64,000 nucleotides of DNA from JBKQVT01 sp963804825. Its GTDB lineage: Bacteria > Planctomycetota > Planctomycetia > Pirellulales > Thermoguttaceae. The stretch lies in the NCBI GenBank assembly GCA_963804825.1, contig CAWDRV010000003.1:62001-126000 (forward strand), read 5' to 3'. Positions within the stretch are counted from its first letter, which is position 1. The number at the start of each line of letters is the position of its first letter. Below the pieces are notes generated by a model. It saw only the letters and a program-made list of their open reading frames with translations. It was not told where the DNA came from and did not search any database. Made by a program: the position numbers and the translations under genes. Positions 55,440-64,000 of this stretch are shown here, in pieces.

Positions 55440-56238
55440 TCACTCGTCCGCCGCTGCCGTGTGCCGCTGCCACCCTCGCCCGCCGCGGCCCAACCACGGA
55501 TGGCCCGTATACAGGTGATAACGGTCGCAGCCGAAGGCCTCGGAAAGCCGGCCAGTCAGCGCGGCGCGGACGGTAGCCATTCTAACCGATCCCTGGCGTT
55601 CGGCCACCAGGCAGCCCATCGCGCCGCCGTCCGCCGGATCGCTCCGGACGAGACGGAATAGCCCCATGGCGGGGCAAACGTTCACGTAGGCGCCATACCA
55701 GGTGACCCAATCGCGGACGGCCACGCCCAGGGCGGCCAGTTGTCCGCTGCGGCCCCAGATGCCCCAGCGGCCCGTTGTCGTCGCCGCCGTCGTCGCCGTT
55801 GTCGCCGTCCGGCCGCGGACGCCCAACTCGGCCAAGCGCCGCCAGGATGCCGCCCTGAAGCCGCTGCAAGTATTCTCCGACGGAAAAACCATGCCACCGC
55901 AGCGGTACGATGGGGTAGATGGCCAGTTGCCCAGGACAGTGCAAGAGGCAGCCGCCGCCCCGGTTGACCCAGCGGACCTCGATCTGCCCGCTCTGCACCA
56001 GGCGGCTGCCGGTGGCCACCGCGGCGGGCGAGCCGCCGCGGCCGACCGTAATCACCGTCGGGTGTTCGCACAGCAACAAGGCGATCTGGCCGTCGTCGCG
56101 GCAGCCGACGTGGCCGACCAATCGCCGTTGGAGCTCCAGGCACCGGGAAAGCTCGATCTGCCCGAGCAGGAACGTCTCGACCGCGGGCGGCGGCGACGGC
56201 GGCGGCGACGGCGTTTCGGCGTGGCGGATAGCAGCCAT
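55440..56238 (-). CDS. LipB-like octanoyltransferase homologue lacking the usual catalytic pair (one frameshift)
   Basis: A protein of about 265 residues of the LipB fold. EHPTVITVGRGGSPAAV and VNRGGGCLLHCPGQLAIYP are the conserved N-terminal motifs. After a break near 55833 come SGQLAALGVAVRDWVTWYG, YVNVCPAMGLFRL and RLSEAFGCDRYHLY. The Lys normally just before A-x-[IL]-G is Gln (SGQLAALG), and the expected PCG active-site loop reads RSDPADGGAMGC, so both residues of the acyl-transfer pair appear absent. It lies directly upstream of lipA. It may be an inactive or altered paralogue. A low-complexity Thr-rich stretch (TATTATTAATTT) sits mid-protein. The start is ATG 56238; 56274 is possible. 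Confidence 0.78.
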
Positions 56239-56302
56239 GACCAACCCGGGGTAAGATAATAGGGCCGGAATCATAGTGCAACCGCTCGGTCCGTGGAAGA
56301 CC

Positions 56303-56430
56303 ATGACGGCCAAATCGTCCAAAAAACATGGAGGAGACCGCCCTTCTCGAAACGCATGACGGCCAAATCAGCCAAGAAACTGGAGGAGACTGCCCTTCTC
56401 AAAACGCATGACGGCCAAATCAGCCAAGAA
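56303..56430 (+). repeat. Tandem 52/53-bp repeat carrying the smpB start codon
   Basis: Two and a half copies of a unit beginning ATGACGGCCAAATC start at 56303, 56356 and 56408. Copy 1 opens an 18-codon reading frame whose TGA (56357-56359) overlaps the ATG of copy 2 (ATGA). Copy 2 opens a 45-codon frame ending at 56493 that overlaps smpB in another frame. Copy 3 is the true smpB start. Each copy contains a GGAGGAGA ribosome-like site. Confidence 0.88.
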
Positions 56431-57040
56431 AAGGGGCTCGGCGGCGAGTTCCAACGAACGGGTCATCAGCGAGAACCGCAAAGCCCACCATAACTACACC
56501 GTCCTCGACACGCTCGAATGCGGCATCCTGTTGGTGGGGAGCGAGGTCAAGAGCCTGCGCGAGGGCAAGGTCTCGTTGGAAGAAGCCTACGGCCGCATCA
56601 AGGACGACGAGGTCTGGCTGGTCGGCTGCGACATTCCCGAATACGTCGACGCCAACCGTTTCAATCATCGGCCCAAGCGGCTGCGAAAGCTGCTCTTGCA
56701 CCGCCGCGAGATCAAGCGATTCGCCCATCGGGCTTATGAAAAGGGGTTAACGCTTGTTCCCCTTAAGATGTACTTTAAGCAGGGACTCGCCAAGGTGCTC
56801 ATGGGCATTTGCCGTGGAAAGCAGCTCCACGACAAGCGTCAGGCCATGAAGAAGGCCGAGGCGCGACGCAACATCCAGCGTCAGATGTTCCGTCAGCGCG
56901 AGGGCGCGCGTTCTTGCCCGCGTCGCGGCCGCTGCCCGGCGAAGTCCGGATCGACCCTCCCGCCGATGGGCTACGACCCCGCGCATCTCAGCTATCGCAA
57001 TGCGATAATTGCCAAAAGCAGTCGTCTCAGAACCGGTTGA
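56408..57040 (+). CDS. smpB: SsrA-binding protein SmpB with C-terminal extension
   Basis: SmpB, the tmRNA-binding protein of trans-translation. The core is complete: SENRKAHHNYTVLDTLECGI, LVGSEVKSLREGKVSLEEAY, RRKLLLH-like RLRKLLLHRREIKRFAH, and FKQGLAKVLMGICRGKQLHD. The usual basic end (ARRNIQRQMFRQR, near residue 163) is followed by about 45 extra residues rich in Arg, Cys and Pro, so the protein is 210 rather than about 160 residues. The extension may come from a lost stop or an indel. The start lies in the third copy of a tandem repeat. No ssrA gene was found in the window. Confidence 0.9.
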   Translation: MTAKSAKKRGSAASSNERVISENRKAHHNYTVLDTLECGILLVGSEVKSLREGKVSLEEAYGRIKDDEVWLVGCDIPEYVDANRFNHRPKRLRKLLLHRREIKRFAHRAYEKGLTLVPLKMYFKQGLAKVLMGICRGKQLHDKRQAMKKAEARRNIQRQMFRQREGARSCPRRGRCPAKSGSTLPPMGYDPAHLSYRNAIIAKSSRLRTG

Positions 57041-57092
57041 CACGCTTCGCGTTTGTCAGCAGGTGCGAGCGGGGCGAAAAAACTGTTGGCGC

Positions 57093-57121
57093 TTGACGAA
57101 AATCCAGGTACCTGCTAAACT
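57093..57121 (+). promoter_or_regulatory. Sigma-70-type promoter for the giant protease gene
   Basis: TTGACG (57093-57098), a 17-base spacer and TAAACT (57116-57121). Transcription would start near 57128, giving a leader of about 580 nt. Confidence 0.55.
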
Positions 57122-57383
57122 GAGGCTGTGGTTTTCTCGTTCGGAGATGATCATCCATCGCGCAAGGATGGTCGGGGTGTCCGCGCGATCGCCGTCATGT
57201 TGATACTCTCGCGTTTGGGAACGGCGTGCAGGCCGTGCTCGCCGCCGTCTCAAATCGGGTTGGGGTTGATGGAAGCACAAATGGGCTAGCCCCCTTGGAA
57301 TCCGGCAAGCTCGAGGCAAGATTCAGCACCGTGGATGATTCCAAGTATAAAGGAGCAACGTTCGCCAACATTCAATCCCGCTG

Positions 57384-57407
57384 ACTTGACGGATGCATCC
57401 GTCAAGT
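57384..57407. promoter_or_regulatory. 24-base perfect palindrome in the leader
   Basis: ACTTGACGGATG followed directly by its exact reverse complement CATCCGTCAAGT. It could be an operator for a dimeric regulator or an mRNA hairpin. The left arm contains TTGACG, the same hexamer as the upstream -35 box. Confidence 0.7.
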
Positions 57408-57705
57408 TCAGGACTCGCACTTTGAGACGATCCGTCGCTGTCAACCCCTGGGTTACGTCGTCTGAAGGTCTGTTTCAGACCCCGCGCCGATGCGCTTTTC
57501 GGGCTGAAGCGATCTGCCGTCCCGTCTTTTCCTCGTTTTCCTCGCAAGACCGCGCGCCGAGTGACCGTCGAGATGGCGGCCCCGTCGGCACGCGATTTCC
57601 TCCGCCATCGCTCGGGCCGCGGGGCCGGACCGCTCGAAAAGCGCCGCGATACCGCGTCCGAATCCGATCGAACTCCCGTTCCAATCACTCGAAAGGACTT
57701 GTGTT

Positions 57706-60700
57706 ATGAAACGGTTGCGCAGCAACATGGCGCTCCTGCTGGCCTGCATCCTTTCGCCGGTCATCGGCATGCTCAGTCCGGCCGCAACTTCCGCGGACGA
57801 GTTCAACTGGGAGGATGTCAATGGGCAGGACTTCGTCACGCCCGTCAAAGACCAGGGGGGATTGGGAGTCTGCTGGGCGTTTGGAGAAAACGCGGCTATC
57901 GAGTCAAAATACAAACTCACCCGCAACGATCCCACGTTCAGTTTCGACCTTTCCGAGCAGAATCTCGTTTGCGGCGTTCCAGGCGGCATCACCGCCCTTC
58001 AATACTGCCTGGCGAGCGCCGGCAGCATGGGCGTCTGCGCCGACGCGGAACTTCCCTACACCCAGCAACTCACCGACCCTCTTTGGCCGTTGGCAAGCGG
58101 CTGGCAGAACCGCGTCGTCAAGATCACCGCGACCAGCGGTGTGCCAAGCGATCTCGCCAGCCTCAAGGCCGACTTGAAGGAGTACGGCCCGCTCCCCGTC
58201 GATATTTGTGCCGACGACCTGCTCCGCACGACCTTGGGCACCGGCGCCCCCGACCATGAAGTATTGATCGTGGGCTATGTGGACAATCCCGCGTATGCCG
58301 GCGGAGGCTACTTCATCATCAAGAACAGTTGGGGAACGGAATATAACGGCGCCTGGGAAGGGTTTGGCCCGATCGCATACGCGAATGTGGAGCGCGGCGG
58401 TCCTCTAGCAGTCACCGGGGCGGCCTACTACACCGGCACCATGTACTTCTCCGGCACCGATCAGACCGTTGCGGCCAACTATCACACCGGCGCCGACGCC
58501 ATCGCCACCTGGACCGGCGGCAACAACGGCACCTGGGACACCAGCACCGCAAACAACTGGGCCATCAACGGCACCGCCTTCACCTGGGTCAACCAGGAAG
58601 TCGGCGCCGTCTTCGATAACACCGGGACGAATCGCGCCATCACGATCAACGGCACCGCCATCGCCCACGCGCTGACCATCAGCGACACCGGCTATTCGCT
58701 TTCCGGCGGCTCGTTGACCGTCACTGCCGGCGGCATCACCGCCAATAATTCGCTCACCATCAATGCCCCGGTGACCGTCGGGGCCCCGCAAACGTGGCTT
58801 ACCGCCGCCGGCCAGACCTTGACCATCAACGGCGATGTCCACACGATCATCAGCACCTTGACCGTCGACGGCGCCGGCAATACCTATATTAGCGGCGTGA
58901 TCGACGGCGGCGGCGTCCTCAACAGCATGGGCGACGCGGCGGGCAACCTGGTCAAGAACGGCGCCGGCACGCTGTCCATCTGCGGACCCAGTAATTACAG
59001 CAGCGCCATCACGATCAACGCCGGCATCCTCAACCTGGCGCCGGGCGGCGGCGCCACGGCCACCTACGGCGGCACGATCAGCGGCGGCGGGTCGTTGGCC
59101 GTCGGCGGCCTCGGCACGGTCGTCCTCTCCGGAACGAATGCGTTCACCGGCAGTGTCCAAGCCAGCAGCGGCGTGCTGGAGTTCACCAGCCCCTCGGCCC
59201 TTCCCAGCAACACCGGCAGCATCAGCATCAACCTCGGCGGCGCGGTGCTGGTCGGCGGCGCGTACACGACCATATCCGGCTGGCTCGGCAGCAACGACAT
59301 TACCACGGCCTCCGCCGGGGCCTTGGCCCTGACCGGCAGCAGCAGTGAAACGATCACCATGAGCGGCTACGCCAGTCTCTCCTTGGGCGCCAGCGGCGCG
59401 GCCACCTACAGCGGCGCCCTCACGCCCGCGGGAGCCGTCTATCGACTGGGCGGCGGCGGGGGCACGTTGACCTTCGCGTCGGCCCTGACCGGCAGCCGAA
59501 GCCTCGTGGTCACCGGTCCGGGAACCGTCGTCCTGACCACGAGCAACACGTACACGGGCGGCACCACGATCAGCAGCGGGGCACTGCAACTGGGCGACGG
59601 CGCGAGCAACAACGGCTCCGTTCCCGGCAACATCACCGACAACTTCGGCGCAACGCTGATCTTCGCCAATCCCACCGCGCAGACTTATAGCAGCGCGATC
59701 AGCGGCAGCGGCGTGCTGACGAAAATCGGCGCCGGCACGTTGACGCTCACCGGCAGCAACACCTACAGCGGCCTCACCACGATCAACGCCGGCAACCTGG
59801 CAATCAACGGCTCGCTGCTAGCCGGCGGCACGGTCAACGTCAACAGCACCGCCACGCTCAGCGGCACCGGCCGCGCCGGCGGCGTCACGGTGGCGGCCGC
59901 GGGCACGGTCGCGCCGGGCGTAAGCGGCGGCACGCTGTCCGTCGCGTCGGTGAACCTCAACGCCGGCAGCGACCTGGCCTACACGCTCGGCAGCGGCACC
60001 AACAGCCGGCTTGCGATCACCGGCGGCCTGACGATTCCGGTGAATGTCATCACCAACGTCAGCCCGGGCGGCAGTTGGGCCACCAGCGGCACCTATGTGC
60101 TGGCCACCTACGGCGGCACGGCCGTCAACAACTCCAACGGTTTCACCGGCTGGGTGGTTCGAGGCACGGGCCTGGGCAGCCACATCTACAGCTTTACCCT
60201 TAGCAGCGGCAGCCTCGACATGATTGTGGCCGCCGCCAACGCGTACGCCGGGTCGTGGACCGCCACCACGGGCGGAAGTTGGGGCTCCTCGGGCAACTGG
60301 CAAAGCGGCCAGGTCCCGACCAACCTGACCGATACGGCCACCTTCGGCCCGGCCATCGGCAGCACCACCGCCACGATCACGCTGGACGCCAACCGCACGC
60401 TGAGCGGCCTCACCTTCAGCAGCACCGGCAACGGTAATTACACGATCACCGCCGGGACCGGCGGCATCCTCACGCTGGACAACGGCGGCAGCGGCGCCGT
60501 CCCGGTGAGCGTCACCAGCGGCAGCGACACCATCAGCGCGGCGGTGGATCTGGCCGACAGCTTGAACTTCAGCGGCGCGGCCGGGACGAGGTTGACCATC
60601 TCCGGCTCGATCGGCGAGTGGGTGCCGGGCAGGACGCTTTCCGTCAGCGGCGCCGGCACGTTGATCCTGGCCGGGTCCGACGCCTACACCGGCGCGACGA

Positions 60701-63700
60701 CCATCAGCGGCGGCACGCTGCAGATCGGCGCCGGCGGCATCGCGGGCTCGATCGACGGCACCAGCGCCGTCACCGACAACGCCACGCTGGCCTTCAACCG
60801 CTCCGGCACGTACACCTTCGGCCCGGCCGTCAGCGGCAGCGGCAATGTGACCATGTTGGGCCCCGGTACGCTGGTCTTGACGGGATCGAGCACCTACAGC
60901 GGCGCCACCACGATCAGCGGCGGCACGTTGCAGATCGGCAACGGTGACGGCGCCGGCTCGCTCGACGGCACCAGCGGCGTCAGCGACAACGGCGCGTTGA
61001 CCTTCAACCGTTCCGACGCGTACACCTTCAGCCGGGCCATCAGCGGCAGCGGCGGGGTGTTGCAACTGGGCAGCGGGACGCTCGCCCTGGCCGTCTCGAA
61101 CAGTTACACCGGCGCCACGACCATCGCCAGCGGCGTGCTGTCGATCGGCAACGACGACAACCTCGGCGCCGCGCCGTCCTCTGCGACGGCCAACCGGCTG
61201 GTCATCCAGGGCGGCACGCTGCAAGCGAGCGGCGCGGTCACGCTGGCCGCCAATCGCGGCGTGGGCCTGGGGTCCGCGGCCTCGATCGTCGTCACCTCGG
61301 CTTCCGACACGCTCACGTATGCGGGCGTCATCGCCGATGTGTTCAACCGGGTCCGCCGGCAGCCTCTCCGTGGGCGGGGCTGGCACGCTGGTTCTGACCG
61401 GCTCGAACACCTACACCGGCGGCACGACCGTCAGCAGCGGCACGCTGCAATTGGGCGACGGCACGAGCAAAAATGGTTCGGTGGGGGGCAGCATTGCGGT
61501 GAACACCGGCAGCTTGACGTTCGCCAACCCGACTGCCCAGACTTTTAGCGGCGCGCTCAGCGGCAGCGGCAACCTCACGAAGATCGGCGCCGGCACGATG
61601 ACGCTGTCCGGCACGGCGATCAGCTTCAACGGCAACATCACCGTCAGCGCCGGCACGCTGAGGGCCTACAACGCCGTCGGCCCGGACGGACTGGGCTTCT
61701 CCTGCGGCTACGGACCGTTCAATCCCAATCCCGACATCGGACCGGCCAATATCCTCACGATCAACGCTGGCGCCGTGTTGGAGATGTACGGGGACACCAC
61801 GAGCGCGTGGTACACGTCCGGCAACTTCAACGACGGCGCCAGCATTTCGCTGGGCACTACCGGGACGACGATGCTCACCGGCAACGGCGTCTTCCGCAAG
61901 ACGGGAGGCGGCGTTTTATCGCTTTGCGGCGACCCCAGCTACGGCAGCCCCCCTTACAACGGCTGGGGAGACTTGACGGATCCTCGTGGCCAGAGCCTCG
62001 GAGCGGTTTGGATCGCCATGACCGGCGGCACCATCGACATCGAGGGGGGCACCCTCCGCAACGGCGGCTGGGGAAACGCCATTTGGACGAACAACTTGGC
62101 CTCGATGAACATCGCCGCCGGGGGACAGTTCGATCTCTGGCAGGGCCAGACGGCGTATGTCAACGTCCTGACGGGCAGCGGCACCGTCAACGACACCGGG
62201 GGCTACGGCGCCACGAATTCCCTCGTCATCGGAGTGAACAACGGCTCCGGCGAGTGGGACGGCAACATCAGCCAGCAGGACAACACGGTCACCGTGACCA
62301 AGACCGGCACGGGCACCGAAGTGTTCGGCGCCGCCAACACGTATACCGGGCCCACCCTGATCAACGGCGGCGCCTTGGTGGTCAACGGCTCGCTCAGTTC
62401 CAGCGGCGCCGTGACCGTCAACGGCGCCTGCACGCTCAGCGGCAGCGGCGCCGTGGGCAACATCACCGTCCTCACCGGCGGCACGCTTGCCCCGGGACTG
62501 GCCGGCCGCGGCACCTTGACGGCCAGTTCGCTCGTGCTCAACTACGGCGCGGGGCTGGCGTACTTGCTCGGCACCGGCGCCGGCGGCGACAGCCTGCTGG
62601 CCATGGGCGGCGGCTTGACGCTGAACCCGGTCGTTACGCTGACGATTTCGGCCGGAACGGCCTGGGGCAACGGCACCTATCCGTTGACCAGCGGCGTCAC
62701 GTCGCTTATCGACAATAGCAGCGGATTCGTCGGCTGGACCGTCGCGGGCAGCGGCCTGGGCAGCCACCGCTACGCTTTCACGCTGGCCGGCGACAACCTC
62801 GACCTGGCCGTGACGGTGCCCCTGACGACGACGAATTGGGGCGCGTCGGGCGGCGGAAGTTTCGCCGGCGCCGGCAACTGGAGCGGCGGCGTGGTGCCCA
62901 GCGGCACCAATGCCATGGCCGGGTTCGCCAATAGCATCGGCAGCACCGCGACCACGGTCACCCTGGACGGCAACTGGACGCTGGGCGGCCTCACCTTCGG
63001 CAACACCGCCGGAGGCAGCTACACGCTGGGCCGCAGCAGCAGCGACACCACCAGCACGCTGACGCTCAGCGGGGGCGGCTTCGGCGCGCCGGTGCTCGTC
63101 ACCAGCGGCAGCCACACCATCGCGGCGCCGATCACGCTGGCCGACAACCTGAATTTCAACGCCGCGGCCGGCAGCAGCCTGACCATCTCCGGTCCCATCG
63201 GCGGCAACTACCCGGTGAGCGTCAGCGGCTTGGGCACCTTGGCGTTTGCGGCCGGCAACACGTACACCGGGATCACGGCCATCACCGGCGGGACGCTCCA
63301 ACTGAACCACGCCAATGCGGTCCAAGACAGCACGGTCATGGTTGCCGACTCCGGCGGCCTGACCTTCGGCACGGGCGTCGGCACGTTCAACATTGGCGGT
63401 CTGATCGGCCAGAGCAACGGCAGCTTCGCGCTGGCCGACACCGCCGGCAACGCCGTGGGCATCACCCTGGGCGGCAACAACGCCAGCACCACGTACTCCG
63501 GCGGGCTCAGCGGCGGCCCCGGCAGCGGCATCACGAAGATCGGCAGCGGCGAAACGACCCTCTCCGGCCCCGGGATCAACTTCGTGGGCAACGTGACGGT
63601 CAATGCCGGCACGCTCCAGGTGGTGGACGCCGTCACTCCCTCCGCGACGGGCGGCGGCAGCGGCTTTTCCATGGGGACCAGCACGACGGGCAACACCCTC

Positions 63701-64000
63701 ACCATCGCCTCCGGCGCCGTGTTGGAAATGTACGTGGACACCAATACCGGCTGGACCTACGACGGTGGCGACAATGCGTCCTTGGGCACCCCGGGGACAA
63801 CGACGATCACCGGCAACGGCGTCTTCCGCAAGACCGGCGACGGCCAGTTGAGTTGTGCCGGCCCGGCCGAGAATGGGTGCGTGAACATGGCGATGACGGG
63901 CGGCACCATCGACATCGAGGGAGGCTGGCTCCGCAACGGCCCCAACGCCGCCGTCACCTGGACCAACAACAAGGCCTCGCTGAACATCGCCGCCGGGACG
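57706..64000 (+). CDS. Giant secreted papain-like protease with autotransporter-type beta-strand repeats (partial, one frameshift)
   Basis: At least 2,098 residues, running off the window. A signal peptide (residues 1-30) leads directly into a C1A papain-like domain: Gln50 and Cys56 in DQGGLGVCWAFGE, SEQN-type LSEQNLVC, His184 in PDHEVLIVGY and Asn207 in FIIKNSWGTEY. No propeptide is present. From about residue 265 come roughly 12 PATR-type beta-strand repeats with the pattern GTLTLTGSNTYSGLTTINAG, plus two larger domains of the WTGGNNGTW / GNWQSGQVP type. The frame breaks at about 61349 and continues open in the +1 frame to 64000 with the same repeats. Ser/Thr/Gly-rich beta-helix repeats suggest a long fibre on the surface, with the protease at its tip or base. 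The C-terminal anchor is outside the window. Confidence 0.85.

Larger units (their letters stand above)
57041..57705 (+). other. Long leader region before the giant repeat protein
   Basis: A 665-base gene-free stretch. It contains a good promoter (57093-57121), a 24-base perfect palindrome (57384-57407) and an AAAGGA site just before ATG 57706. If that promoter is used, the leader is about 580 nt. A 124-residue frame at 57335-57709 has no recognisable features and I do not call it. None of the window's dispersed repeats is present. Confidence 0.65.

Noticed and set aside
57335..57709. A 124-codon plus-strand frame in the leader of the giant protease
   Set aside because: It overlaps the start codon of the next gene, has an arginine/serine-rich composition typical of non-coding high-GC frames, and lacks a ribosome site.
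58405..63744. Long minus-strand open frames opposite the giant repeat protein
   Set aside because: Repeated GGC/GCC codons in the sense strand leave the antisense frames open; their translations are low-complexity and change frame where the repeats do.

Overview
The window is a high-GC bacterial chromosome segment with the hallmarks of a planctomycete, most likely Pirellulales or a close relative; I am confident only at phylum level. The evidence is a PheT without the EMAP tRNA-binding domain, two MoxR/DUF58 clusters, DUF4159 and DUF434 proteins, a GAF-HlyD / HlyD / M50-HlyD cluster, CHAT and TPR proteins, a giant protein of autotransporter-type beta-strand repeats, and a very dense population of short palindromic intergenic repeats. 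No rRNA, tRNA or CRISPR array was seen.

Layout. 1-2603: end of pheS and then pheT. 2879-6297: a di-heme cytochrome c, a LarA-like DUF2088 protein and a MazEF-type toxin-antitoxin pair with its own promoter and palindromic operator. 6386-11823 (minus): three membrane-fusion proteins, one carrying two GAF domains and one carrying a PqqD-like and an M50 protease domain. 12032-21771: cluster A, with VWA/glutamine-amidotransferase-like, BatA-like, DUF58 and MoxR genes on the minus strand, interrupted by a small four-helix-bundle gene, and DUF4159 divergent from them. 21793-22755: an IS5-family element. 22835-28601: small membrane protein, GH57 glucanotransferase, iron-type solute-binding lipoprotein, secreted HExxH protein. 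28694-34431 (minus): YchF-like GTPase and cluster B (MoxR, DUF58, transglutaminase). 34948-46985: BioF2-like acetyltransferase, GlsB/YeaQ-like protein, lipoprotein, TPR-CHAT protease, TPR protein, RtcB, PEBP lipoprotein, DUF434 protein, C45 Ntn hydrolase. 47347-53893: argG, GT39-type glycosyltransferase, TPR lipoprotein, a candidate structured RNA with a strong terminator, a small winged-helix protein, a TPR protein. 53975-56238 (minus): lipB-like, lipA, cobO. 56408-57040: smpB, whose start region is tandemly triplicated. 57706 to the window end: a papain-like protease fused to more than 1,800 residues of beta-strand repeats.

Two features dominate. First, about 20 coding regions or joints carry single frameshifts although both halves match one family; most look like a missing base next to a G or C run, which points to indel errors in the assembly rather than mass pseudogenisation. 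Full gene spans are given and each break is located. Second, at least a dozen families of short repeats occupy nearly every intergenic gap, often touching stop codons; one TTAGGGAT-like family supplies the stop codon of four genes.

Functionally the window mixes housekeeping genes (PheST, ArgG, LipA, SmpB, CobO, RtcB) with envelope and surface systems: chaperone/VWA clusters, an adaptor/M50 protease export-like set, several TPR scaffolds, a CHAT protease and a repeat-rich secreted protease.
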